Source of the DNA: Alginatibacterium sediminis
Lineage (GTDB): Bacteria > Pseudomonadota > Gammaproteobacteria > Enterobacterales > Celerinatantimonadaceae
NCBI RefSeq assembly: GCF_003610775.1
Contig: NZ_RAQO01000009.1
Location: forward strand, 1-64,000
Length of the DNA stretch: 64,000 nt
Direction: 5' to 3'
A model generated the notes under the pieces. It was not told where the DNA came from and searched no databases. It saw nothing but the letters and a program-made list of their open reading frames with translations. Below are positions 7,969-15,854 of the stretch, piece by piece. Position 1 is the stretch's first letter, and each line of letters starts with the position of its first letter. The position numbers were made by a program, and so were the translations under genes.

Positions 7969-9189
7969 TTACTCTTCCTTGCTCTGAACAAGCGTGTCGC
8001 CACTGTTATTAAAGTGCGCAATACAATAGTCGTTTTGGTTGAGCGCTTCGTGAGCATCGGGGTCATCGACACGGTAAGGTCTGAATGGGCGTTGATAGTT
8101 CTTAATTAGGCCTTGAGTCGTGGCGTTTAGATTCTCTAGTGCTTTGATTAAGGCAAGCTGATTCACTTTATTGTCATCGACGAGTTCTACCTGGTTCATC
8201 GCACTAATAAAAACTTTGGCAAGGTCATAAGCATGAATAAAGCCAACAGGCGCTTTAATATCGTTTTCTTGATTGATTTCATCAAACAAGATACTAGCTT
8301 GTGTGAAAACCGATTTAGAAAAATCATTAAGTTGAGGTGCTAAGAATGAAAAGCAACTCTGCACGAAACTTAAATCTACTGATTCGCGTTCAGTTATTGA
8401 AACATTGTCAGTAAAACTGCCACCCGTAATCCCCCAATGACTAATAATTGGTAGCCGCTTATCCCGTTGGAGTTTAGACATAGCTCGAACAATGACTTCG
8501 CCTTCTGCGGAATTGGCCACCAATAATACACAGTCGGCGCCTTCGTTTATGATCGTTCGTAATGTAATACGCGCATCGGTCTCGTTAATCCCCCACTGGA
8601 ACCAAGATATTTGTGGTTTGGGGCGACCTTGTTCAAGTAGGCTATTACTCATGTTTTCGGCGTTAGACTGGCCCCAAGGTGTGTGTTCAAGCAACAATTT
8701 GGGGCGTTGGCATTGTTTGGTATTTAAGGCGTAGTCCACTAGGAATCCACCAACTTTAGTATCGTCGATCGAGAGTCTAAATATTGAATTTTGATCATCT
8801 GATGCACGAGTAATTGGCCCGCCAGCAGCCCAAGGAACTAATGTAAGTAGTTGGTTTTTATTTATATAATCTCGGTATTTCAGTAATGGAGTGCTATGCA
8901 AACCAGCTACAAAAGCTAAGGCTTGTGGATCGGCAGCAAAGCTTTGCATATTTTTGTAGCTTCGAGATGCGTTAGCCCGGTGATCCAATACTAGGAATTC
9001 TACTGGGTACCCTTGAATCGTATTGTTGACTTCAGAGAAGGCTGTTTTAAAACCTTGTTCTATAGAAATTGCAGAGGCTTGATGATGAGTCCGGTCTGCT
9101 TCCAAATAGATAACCAGAGGTGCTGATGCTGATACGAAACCATGGTTCAGTAATGCTGATAATAGGGCTAGAAAAATAATACGCCGCAT
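7969..9189 (-). CDS. Periplasmic binding protein (LIV-binding type), probable kinase partner
   Basis: A 406-residue exported protein with a signal peptide ending near VSASA, then a two-lobed type I periplasmic binding fold of the leucine/isoleucine/valine-binding (Peripla_BP_6) group. Typical features are AISIEQGFKTAFSEVN near the start, the hinge segment AFVAGLHSTPLL and the Y-D-L-A-K-V helix late in the protein. No ABC permease or ATPase genes accompany it; the next gene, 5 bp downstream, is a hybrid kinase. This strongly suggests a sensing rather than a transport role. The fold family binds amino acids, amides or other small polar ligands; the ligand here is unknown. Upstream lies azlCD on the same strand, which hints at amino acids but proves nothing. 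Confidence 0.85.
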   Translation of the reverse strand: MRRIIFLALLSALLNHGFVSASAPLVIYLEADRTHHQASAISIEQGFKTAFSEVNNTIQGYPVEFLVLDHRANASRSYKNMQSFAADPQALAFVAGLHSTPLLKYRDYINKNQLLTLVPWAAGGPITRASDDQNSIFRLSIDDTKVGGFLVDYALNTKQCQRPKLLLEHTPWGQSNAENMSNSLLEQGRPKPQISWFQWGINETDARITLRTIINEGADCVLLVANSAEGEVIVRAMSKLQRDKRLPIISHWGITGGSFTDNVSITERESVDLSFVQSCFSFLAPQLNDFSKSVFTQASILFDEINQENDIKAPVGFIHAYDLAKVFISAMNQVELVDDNKVNQLALIKALENLNATTQGLIKNYQRPFRPYRVDDPDAHEALNQNDYCIAHFNNSGDTLVQSKEE

Positions 9190-9299
9190 AGACTTCCTTT
9201 GACTTTTAAGCTTAGCTGCCTTGCAAAGCTGAATACCAGTCCACCAGTATCAGTGAACTGTTTTTGAAGGGCAATATTTTAATAAAACAATATTGATTG

Positions 9300-9617
9300 T
9301 CACGCTAGCAAGTAGCGCAGGATAAAAAATATGAGCATGCCGATGGCTATAGTTTTTAATAAATCGCGAGTTTTGAACGCCAGTACAATACTAATGATGG
9401 CGGCCAGCAGATATGGATTTCTCCAACTTAAGAAAAACTCACCATGAGGGTATAAAACCGCAGGTACAATAATCGCCGTAAGTACTGTTGGTGGCACATA
9501 GCGAAGTGCTTGTTCTAATCTTGGGGAAAATTTCAGTGAATTTGCAAAGGCAAACATGACATAACGGATGCCAAAGGTAACCAAGAACATCCCAAGTATC
9601 AACCAAAACTCCTGCAT
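9300..9617 (-). CDS. azlD: AzlD, small subunit of branched-chain amino acid exporter
   Basis: A 105-residue membrane protein with three or four hydrophobic helices and the AzlD hallmark LRYVPPTVLTAIIVPAVL. AzlD works with AzlC as a two-component exporter of branched-chain amino acids or their analogues. Its start is immediately next to the azlC stop (no spacer), so translation is probably coupled. It is 110 bp upstream of the binding-protein/kinase operon on the same strand. Confidence 0.9.
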   Translation of the reverse strand: MQEFWLILGMFLVTFGIRYVMFAFANSLKFSPRLEQALRYVPPTVLTAIIVPAVLYPHGEFFLSWRNPYLLAAIISIVLAFKTRDLLKTIAIGMLIFFILRYLLA

Positions 9618-10349
9618 CTAAATGCTCCCCTTATTTAAGTGCGTTGATATAAGATTGTCACAAAGCAAGCCCACAGAAATGCCGGATAAAGCTGCCACGA
9701 TTAATCCACTATTGTGCGGTAAATCAATACACAGTATGGCGAGAACCCCTGCAACTGTTACCGACACAATCATGCTCCAAGAGCTTAGATAAGGAACGAC
9801 TACGCCTATAAATGTCACGACCATCGCAAACTCTAAGCCCCAGCTTTCTATGCCTGGGATATTAGAACCTAAAGCAAGTCCTATCCAGGTACACAGCTGC
9901 CAGTTACCCCACATTGCAACGACACTGCCGAGATAAAACCAATGTGCGTTGGTTACATCTGGGCTTTGATAGCGCTGGCTAACTGCGGCAAAGGTTTCAT
10001 CCGTTAAGCCGAAAGATAATACAGCGCGCCAGCTTTGGGGAAGATGCTTTATTTTTGGTACAAGCGCAGTTGAGTAAAGCAGATGGCGAATATTCACAAT
10101 AAAAGTGGTAAGGATTATTACTGGTACACTAGCTCCTGCTGCGACAAGTCCAAGTGCAATAAACTGAGCGCTGCCAGCAAAAACAAAAAAAGACATGCAA
10201 ATGGCAGCGATGATGGAAAGTCCGCTTTGTTGAGCAAGGGTGCCAAAAAGAATGCCAAAGGGGATAGCGCCAACGATAAGCGGGAGTGTGGCAACTGACC
10301 CTTTTTTAAATTGGAGCCAGTTGTCGCTTTTTTGACCACGAACTGTCAT
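9618..10349 (-). CDS. azlC: AzlC, large subunit of branched-chain amino acid exporter
   Basis: About 243 residues from the ATG at 10349 (MTVRGQ...), the usual AzlC size. The frame is open further to a TTG at 10427 and an ATG at 10391, but none of the three starts has a convincing ribosome site, so the start is uncertain. The AzlC signature is clear: [14 protein letters not shown], then FAGSAQF and NIRHLLYS, within a protein of about seven or eight transmembrane helices. It forms the branched-chain amino acid exporter with AzlD, encoded directly downstream. The divergent tRNA operon begins about 90 bp away. Confidence 0.88.
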   Translation of the reverse strand: MTVRGQKSDNWLQFKKGSVATLPLIVGAIPFGILFGTLAQQSGLSIIAAICMSFFVFAGSAQFIALGLVAAGASVPVIILTTFIVNIRHLLYSTALVPKIKHLPQSWRAVLSFGLTDETFAAVSQRYQSPDVTNAHWFYLGSVVAMWGNWQLCTWIGLALGSNIPGIESWGLEFAMVVTFIGVVVPYLSSWSMIVSVTVAGVLAILCIDLPHNSGLIVAALSGISVGLLCDNLISTHLNKGSI

Positions 10350-10435
10350 TGCAAAACTTTTATAGGATGATTTAGTTGGAAAATAACCCATATCGGTGTA
10401 AAAATCAGCAAACGATTTTTTTTTCAAAAAAAGAC

Positions 10436-10464
10436 TAGACAGAATCGTCAGATCGCCATAGTAT
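10436..10464 (+). promoter_or_regulatory. Predicted tRNA operon promoter
   Basis: TAGACA (10436-10441), 17-bp spacer, TAGTAT (10459-10464), then a GC-rich discriminator ACGCATCCGC before the expected start near 10471. A GC-rich discriminator is typical of stringently controlled stable RNA promoters. The first tRNA begins at 10483. Confidence 0.65.
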
Positions 10465-10482
10465 ACGCATCCGCAACGTTGA

Positions 10483-10559
10483 GCACCCGTAGCTCAGCTG
10501 GATAGAGCGTCGCCCTCCGGAGGCGAAGGTCACAGGTTCGACTCCTGTCGGGTGCGCCA
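10483..10559 (+). tRNA. argX: tRNA-Arg (anticodon CCG)
   Basis: A 77-nt cloverleaf with encoded CCA. The acceptor stem GCACCCG pairs with CGGGTGC; the anticodon stem TCGCC/GGCGA carries loop CTCCGGA, giving anticodon CCG for CGG codons. The T arm has TTCGACT. It is first in a three-tRNA operon like E. coli argX-hisR-leuT-proM. Confidence 0.97.
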
Positions 10560-10622
10560 CGACCTTCAGCTAAACGAGAAGGCTCTATTTGCGAAAGTAG
10601 TAGAACAAAAAGAAAAGACAAT

Positions 10623-10699
10623 GGTGGGTGTAGCTCAGTTGGTAGAGCCCCGGATTGTGATTCCGGTTGTCGAGGGTTCAAGCCCCTTCACTCACCCCA
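10623..10699 (+). tRNA. hisR: tRNA-His (anticodon GTG)
   Basis: A 77-nt cloverleaf including the extra G at position -1 characteristic of tRNA-His, paired with C73, and encoded CCA. The acceptor GTGGGTG pairs with CACTCAC; the anticodon loop is TTGTGAT within CCGGA/TCCGG. It is nearly identical in arrangement to E. coli hisR. Confidence 0.97.
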
Positions 10700-10726
10700 T
10701 TCTTTTCTCATCGCTTAGCGATACAT

Positions 10727-10803
<77 letters not shown>

Positions 10804-10810
10804 CATTTAG

Positions 10811-10840
10811 AAAGCCCTGCTCGATCGAGCGGGGCTTTTG
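10811..10840 (+). terminator. tRNA operon terminator
   Basis: A perfect 12-bp-class hairpin: AAAGCCC-TGCTC pairs with GAGCG-GGGCTTT around loop GATC, followed by a short T run. It begins eight bases after the tRNA-Pro CCA and is itself repeated downstream in altered form at about 10988 and 11122. Confidence 0.9.
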
Positions 10841-10842
10841 TG

Positions 10843-10920
10843 TATCTGATGCATTCGAATTTGCTTTGGCGCATTTTTGCGTATCTGATGCATTCGAATT
10901 TGCTTTGGCGCATCTTTGCG
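10843..10920. repeat. 39-bp direct duplication inside the tRNA-Pro repeat
   Basis: Two adjacent copies of a 39-bp unit starting TATCTGATGCATTCGAATT, at 10843-10881 and 10882-10920, differing at one base near the end (TTTTTGCG versus TCTTTGCG). A third copy, beginning at about 11015, belongs to the next large repeat. Confidence 0.88.
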
Positions 10921-11170
10921 AAGCTGAAAAAGAGCGGACTAGAGGGTGGTCGTAGACCTCGAATCTCTCATCACCGACCACATTTAGAAAGCCCTGCTCG
11001 ATCGGGGCTTTTGTGTATCTGATGCATTCGAATTTGCTTTGGCGCATCGTTGCGAAGCTGATAAAGAGTGGACTAGAGGGTGGTCGCAGACCTCGAATCT
11101 CTCATCACCGACCACATTTAGAAAGCCCTGCTCGCAAGAGCGGGGCTTTGTGTATTTGAAACTAGGAATC

Positions 11171-12244
11171 TTAAGCGTGATTCGGTATGTGTTTACGATA
11201 GAAGTGCTTAATGCCGAACTCATGCACTATAAGTGCCCCTAATATGAACGCGCTTAAACTACTTAGCCAAAGCGGTAGAACACGATTCTCCGGGCCGACT
11301 AAAGGCGCAATTACCCATCCCATCGTAGCCACTAGTGCATCTAAACCTAATCCAAACAAGACAGCGGTACCGATGACGCCTGTGAGGTAGGCAACCAAGG
11401 TGTGATTGCCAAGTTCTGAGCGAACCAAACCAAGGCTTGCTATATTGGTCGCTGGCCCGGCTAACATAAAGACTAAAACCGCCCCAGGGGAGACACCCGA
11501 AAGTAGCAACCCAGCCGCAATTGGAGTCGATGCTGTCGCGCAAATATACATCGGTATTGAAATCACGATCATGACTAGCATACCTATGAACCCACTGCCC
11601 CAAGCGCTCAAGAAATCATCCGGAATAAAGGTATTTACGATCGCTGCGAATAACAGTCCCACTAACAGCCAAGGGGTGGTATCGCGGATTAAATTGTTCG
11701 CTGCATAGTGTAATCCGGTGATGGCACTTCGGAAAACCGACGGCGGTGCTACCGCTTGCTGTGTTGGTGCTTGCTTAGCTTGCGATGCACAACAAGATTG
11801 CTGAGACGATTCTTTTGTCTGCATCGCTGCGGCGGAATCACGTCCGACCAAAACACCTGCAACAATAGCCGAGCTTATCGCAGCAATCGGGCGCACTATC
11901 GCCATCACTGGGCCAAGCAACACGTAAGTCATAGAGACAGAGTCCACCCCTGTTTCAGGTGTAGCAACTAAGAAAGCTGTGGTGGCACTTTTACTTGCAC
12001 CACTTCTTCTAAGTCCCAAAGCTGCAGGGATTACACCGCAGGAACATAAGGGGAGTGGTGCTCCCAACACCGCCGCTTTAACTGTCGTGGTAAAACCTTC
12101 CGCACCGAGTTGTTGTTGCATCCAGCTCAGAGGTACAAATACTTTTATCCAGCCTGCGATGATTAGACCAAATAATAACCAGGGTGCCGAGTCCAGAAAC
12201 AACAACCAGAATTGTAGGCTTAGCTCAATTATATTATTCATCAT
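11171..12244 (-). CDS. SO_0444-type Cu/Zn efflux permease (DUF318 family)
   Basis: A 357-residue polytopic membrane protein of the permease family that includes the Shewanella SO_0444 transporters annotated for copper/zinc efflux. Hallmarks: an early conserved segment with the metal-binding-like run PLPLCSCGVIP, then TAFLVATPETGVDS, a hydrophilic cysteine-containing loop at about residue 145-165 (QQSCCASQ), and a second half with CATASTPIAAGLL. Two internally similar halves give about eight helices. Its start overlaps the end of a ZntR-like MerR gene by 11 bp, so it is the regulated target. Metal specificity is inferred from the regulator. Confidence 0.85.
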   Translation of the reverse strand: MMNNIIELSLQFWLLFLDSAPWLLFGLIIAGWIKVFVPLSWMQQQLGAEGFTTTVKAAVLGAPLPLCSCGVIPAALGLRRSGASKSATTAFLVATPETGVDSVSMTYVLLGPVMAIVRPIAAISSAIVAGVLVGRDSAAAMQTKESSQQSCCASQAKQAPTQQAVAPPSVFRSAITGLHYAANNLIRDTTPWLLVGLLFAAIVNTFIPDDFLSAWGSGFIGMLVMIVISIPMYICATASTPIAAGLLLSGVSPGAVLVFMLAGPATNIASLGLVRSELGNHTLVAYLTGVIGTAVLFGLGLDALVATMGWVIAPLVGPENRVLPLWLSSLSAFILGALIVHEFGIKHFYRKHIPNHA

Positions 12245-12644
12245 CGTCGTGCTCCAATGAATCTAGGATAGAGCAATTAATTGCACGCTCGTGGCCACCG
12301 CAACAATTTTTACCCAGCGTATCCAAGGCATCTTTGAAGGATTCCAATCGGTCTATTTGAGTTTGAATTTGTTTCGCTTTGGATTCAACTAAGTCTTTGA
12401 CATCATGGCATGACCACTGGGAACGCTGATCGTCCATTCGCAGTAGCTCTCGGATATCGTCCAGACTTAAGCCGACTTTTTTACAACGTAAGATGAAGCG
12501 TAAGCGTTTCTCATCAAGCTGGGTGTAGAAGCGATAGTCACTAACACTTCGATGGCTGGGGGTTAGTAATTGCTGTTTTTCATAGTAGCGAAGCGTATCG
12601 GTTTTAAGTTGATATTGCTTAGCAAGCTCACCGATTTTTTTCAT
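12234..12644 (-). CDS. MerR family metal-responsive regulator, ZntR-like
   Basis: A 136-residue MerR protein closely following ZntR: IGELAKQYQLKTDTLRYYEK at the N-terminal winged helix, a dimerisation helix at about 80-115, and the metal-site cysteines in SQWSCHD (near residue 79), GKNCCGG (near 112) and NCSILDSLE (near 124), which match the zinc-binding positions of ZntR. This predicts activation by Zn(II), perhaps also Cd(II) or Pb(II). It is the first gene of a two-gene operon with the efflux permease and is preceded by a perfect MerR-type operator, so it regulates itself and the permease. The acidic C-terminal tail (EHDDDE) is unusual. Confidence 0.88.
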   Translation of the reverse strand: MKKIGELAKQYQLKTDTLRYYEKQQLLTPSHRSVSDYRFYTQLDEKRLRFILRCKKVGLSLDDIRELLRMDDQRSQWSCHDVKDLVESKAKQIQTQIDRLESFKDALDTLGKNCCGGHERAINCSILDSLEHDDDE

Positions 12645-12677
12645 GAACTATCCAATCATTTAACTAAGGTTAAACTT

Positions 12678-12709
12678 AGTATAAACCTTGGACTATAGTC
12701 CAAGGTCAA
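12678..12709 (-). promoter_or_regulatory. MerR-type promoter/operator with 20-bp spacer
   Basis: Read on the minus strand: TTGACC (-35, 12704-12709), 20-bp spacer, TATACT (-10, 12678-12683). A perfect 22-bp palindrome, ACCTTGGACTA followed by its complement, occupies 12685-12706 and fills the spacer. Overlong 19-20 bp spacers filled by a dyad are the defining feature of MerR-activated promoters, and 20 bp is the ZntR value. Confidence 0.9.
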
Positions 12710-12724
12710 GACTGAAAATGATAA

Positions 12725-13675
12725 TTATTGGAAGAAAATTCCATTTGGCCACAGCAAGGCAATATTAGCGTCCTTAGAGCTACCCACAAACGCGTCAGTT
12801 AATTGCTCAAAGTCTGCGTTGTAGTGGTCCTCTGCCAGCGTAAGCATGCGTGGTGATTTGAGTAACAAAAGCGTTGTATCGAGTAACGGCTCGTTTAAAT
12901 CAGGTTGTTCCAAATTACGTTCATAGGCGCTTACCTTAGCTTGGAGTTGTTGGCTTAATTTTGCCATTGCAGAGTTCAGTGGTATATCCCCGAAGCACTC
13001 GATAATCCTTACCTCATCGTCTTTTTTGCCAATGAGCACCGCCCATTCAAGCGTGCCGTCTGAATTTTCATAACCCAATACACTAAGTTTGCTTTGCGTT
13101 TCAGTTGCGATGCGATAGCAGCTGTCACTCAGCTGCTGTTGAAATTGTAAGGCCGTCAATTCTAAGCGAAGTGATTGCGATAAATATAAATCGTAAAGTT
13201 CAGGGTTAAAGGGCTCTAAGGAGCGAAAAACTGGCTGCTCCAAAGGAAGCCCTTTTTCGACATGCAGCGCTTTAAACTGTTGTAAAGGCTTGGCGCCCCG
13301 ACGGGTATACAAACTCCTTCCTCCGGAAATCAACAGTAAATCACAACCGTGGTCTAGAGCTTGAGCTTGTAAGTGGTCCAAGACTTTCGTTGACAGGCCT
13401 TGGCCTTGATGATCGCTGCTCGTACAGACTGCGCCAATAAAACCAATTTTAAATATGGTCTGCGCAAACTTTTGCTCGAAACAAATAAAGCTAGCGATGC
13501 TACACACCTCTTGCTGATCACTAACAGCGATAATCTGCTGATGGAGATTGTCTTTGCCTAGGAGCTGGCTAAACGCCTTATCCATGCGCAACCCTTCAGC
13601 GCCAAAGGTTTGATTGACGAGTTCAATTGCCTTAGGGTGCAATTCGGTGTTGTTTGACTGAATCTGATAGGGCAT
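12725..13675 (-). CDS. GNAT family N-acetyltransferase with C-terminal extension
   Basis: About 316 residues from the ATG at 13675; the frame is open to a TTG at 13690. The first 150 residues form a GNAT domain with the acetyl-CoA loop around SSDHQGQGLSTKVLDHLQ and the later motif DLLLISGGRSLYTRRGA. The remaining 165 residues are a second domain I do not recognise, making the protein about twice normal GNAT length; similar two-domain GNATs are common in this phylum. The substrate is unknown. It is transcribed away from the glycerate kinase gene and ends 80 bp before the MerR promoter. Confidence 0.8.
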   Translation of the reverse strand: MPYQIQSNNTELHPKAIELVNQTFGAEGLRMDKAFSQLLGKDNLHQQIIAVSDQQEVCSIASFICFEQKFAQTIFKIGFIGAVCTSSDHQGQGLSTKVLDHLQAQALDHGCDLLLISGGRSLYTRRGAKPLQQFKALHVEKGLPLEQPVFRSLEPFNPELYDLYLSQSLRLELTALQFQQQLSDSCYRIATETQSKLSVLGYENSDGTLEWAVLIGKKDDEVRIIECFGDIPLNSAMAKLSQQLQAKVSAYERNLEQPDLNEPLLDTTLLLLKSPRMLTLAEDHYNADFEQLTDAFVGSSKDANIALLWPNGIFFQ

Positions 13676-13978
13676 AGCTGTGGCTCTCAACGTTAAGTTA
13701 AAGGTGCGAATGAATACCTTGTGGGCAAAACTGACGCTTCAGTTTTTGCACTATAAAGGATGCTTGACTAGCTCGCGATTGAATCTAGCTATAAAACGTA
13801 AGTAGAACTAAGTTATGCGGTTAGGATCAATTTTTTAGAAATCATTTAGATATAATGCTCAATTTTGCTTTGCTAAGAATTACGTTATGATGCTAGCTCA
13901 ATGGTAATTATGGGCATCAAATGCTCCCCGCTAGCATTGGTTTGCTATGCAATTTTAAGCTTATTAAAAAGGTTTGTA

Positions 13979-15118
13979 ATGAAAATTGTAATAGCACCTG
14001 ACTCCTTTAAAGAAAGCCTTAGTGCGATGCAAGTCGCGCAGTGTATAGAAAACGGTTTTAAGAGTGTTTTTAATGAGGCTGAGTTCGTAAAACTTCCCCT
14101 TGCTGATGGTGGGGAAGGCACGGTTGATGTGTTATTACAAAGTGTCGAAGGCCAACGCCTGGTAAAGTCAGTAGTTGGTCCTTATGGTGCTAAATTCTTA
14201 GCGCATTGGGGTTTGTTGAATCAAGGTAAAACGGCTGTCGTAGAAATAGCTGCAGCTTCAGGTTTAGAACTAACTAACCCTGCACGACGCAATCCAGGTT
14301 TAAGCACCAGCTACGGTACCGGAGAGTTAATTCGCCATGCACTTGATAGTGGTGTAGACAAAATTATTCTAGGGCTTGGAGGGAGTGCAACTAACGATGG
14401 CGGCGCCGGTATACTACAAGCACTTGGCGCTCGTTTGCTCGATAGTAGTGGCACGGTACTTCCTCGCGGAGGAGCTGCACTAGAATTATTAGACAGTCTT
14501 GACCTTAGTCAAATACATCCGCGCTGTCGTGACGTTGAATTCTTAATCGCTTGCGATGTAAAAAACCCGCTGTGCGGCCCCCATGGTGCCAGTGCCATCT
14601 TTGGCCCCCAAAAAGGGGCAACCCCGGCACAAATTATCGAACTCGACTCGGCTTTAAGACGCTTTGCACAAGTTGTTGAGCAAATAAGTGGCCATGATCA
14701 CTGTGACACGCCGGGTTATGGCGCAGCTGGAGGTGCGCCCTTAGGTTTAAGTTTAGTTTTTGATGTACAACTACTGCCAGGGATAGATTTGATTTTAAGC
14801 GCGCTTAATGCCGAAGATATTTTCAGTGAAGCTCAATTGGTTATTACTGGAGAGGGGCAAATGGACAATCAAACTTTGCAGGGAAAAACGCCTTATGGGG
14901 TCGCAAAGCTTTGTAAGCAACTTGAAATACCATGCATTGGTATCGCTGGCTCCTTGGGTAGCGAGCGCGAGGAACTGAGTGATTATTTTAATGCTACATT
15001 TGCTAGTGTAAGAGCTCCTGGGTCTTTACGGCATGCGCTGCAAGAAGCTTCTGAGAACCTTACTCAAACCGCTGCCAATGTGGCTAGAACACTCGCTTGT
15101 GGCCAGCAGCTTAATTAG
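13979..15118 (+). CDS. Glycerate kinase (GarK/GlxK family)
   Basis: A 379-residue cytoplasmic kinase that phosphorylates glycerate for entry into lower glycolysis. It begins MKIVIAPDSFKESLSA, the family N-terminus, followed by PLADGGEGTVD, the glycine-rich GLGGSATNDGGAGILQ and a late GEGQMDNQT. The length agrees with E. coli GarK/GlxK (about 380). The frame extends upstream to 13901, but only the ATG at 13979 has a ribosome site (AAGG) and the family start. It stands alone, with no glyoxylate or galactarate genes near. Family members differ in making 2- or 3-phosphoglycerate, so I give no symbol. Confidence 0.92.
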   Translation: MKIVIAPDSFKESLSAMQVAQCIENGFKSVFNEAEFVKLPLADGGEGTVDVLLQSVEGQRLVKSVVGPYGAKFLAHWGLLNQGKTAVVEIAAASGLELTNPARRNPGLSTSYGTGELIRHALDSGVDKIILGLGGSATNDGGAGILQALGARLLDSSGTVLPRGGAALELLDSLDLSQIHPRCRDVEFLIACDVKNPLCGPHGASAIFGPQKGATPAQIIELDSALRRFAQVVEQISGHDHCDTPGYGAAGGAPLGLSLVFDVQLLPGIDLILSALNAEDIFSEAQLVITGEGQMDNQTLQGKTPYGVAKLCKQLEIPCIGIAGSLGSEREELSDYFNATFASVRAPGSLRHALQEASENLTQTAANVARTLACGQQLN

Positions 15119-15296
15119 TCGGTTTTTTTACATAAGTATGAGTAGATCCACTGAACAAAGCCCTTTCGAGCGATATTATAGTCCGTTTGTTAATAATTGT
15201 GTTAACAAGCCTTGCTAGATCCTTAATGAACGTACAAAATTAACATACGTAAAATTTTAATCATGCAAGCGCGTATAGGTAGGTTGGGGGGAAATT

Positions 15297-15674
15297 ATGT
15301 TAGCGAGACCAATATATGAGGCCTTACCTCTTATGTATTTAGTATTAGGGGCGCTGAGCATCGTTTTCCTGGAACCTGCATTAGCCAAAATTGGCGGTTT
15401 GTTGCTGTTTATGTCTGGTTCGATAACGTGGGTTATGCGGTCTAATGCTAGGCGTCGAGATGATTTTAAGACTCATCACGTGCAAGGCATCTTTTTGCCA
15501 GAAGCCTATTATGAGTTCTTTCCTTTCCTACTACTCGGCATATCGGTTTTACTAGCTGCATTTTATTTTAATGGCCCCGGTATTGTGTTCATGATACTTG
15601 CCAGTTTACGCGGACTACAATTGATATACCTACGCAGTCGCTATCGCCATACTGCAAATTACGCCTTTGGGTAA
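15297..15674 (+). CDS. Unknown small inner-membrane protein
   Basis: A 125-residue protein with about four hydrophobic segments (roughly residues 8-25, 29-46, 74-90 and 92-110) and an arginine-rich loop NARRRDDF after the second, suggesting a cytoplasmic side there. I do not recognise the family. The start has GGGGGAAAT just upstream. It lies between glycerate kinase and the chitin sensor kinase; no overlap or shared operon signal links it to either. Coding is supported by a clean frame, a good ribosome site and coherent membrane topology. Confidence 0.65.
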   Translation: MLARPIYEALPLMYLVLGALSIVFLEPALAKIGGLLLFMSGSITWVMRSNARRRDDFKTHHVQGIFLPEAYYEFFPFLLLGISVLLAAFYFNGPGIVFMILASLRGLQLIYLRSRYRHTANYAFG

Positions 15675-15854
15675 TTAAGGTGATGCAGCTTTGCTGCTCA
15701 ATAGATTACTTAACTGGGATTAACCTACGAAATTTGCGACAAAACTAGACCCTGACAAATACAGCTATTTAAGTTATTTTATAGAACGAATTAACGATTA
15801 AGGCTGTATTGGTTGATGAACAGATTTGCTGTTGCCGGAGGTAAGTCTGGTTAT

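Noticed and set aside
9272-9295. CAATATT inverted repeat after azlD
   Set aside because: AT-only stem without a T tail; could be chance in AT-rich sequence.
10950-11115. Second and third tRNA-Pro genes
   Set aside because: Only the 3' half is present; acceptor 5' strand, D arm and anticodon arm are missing.
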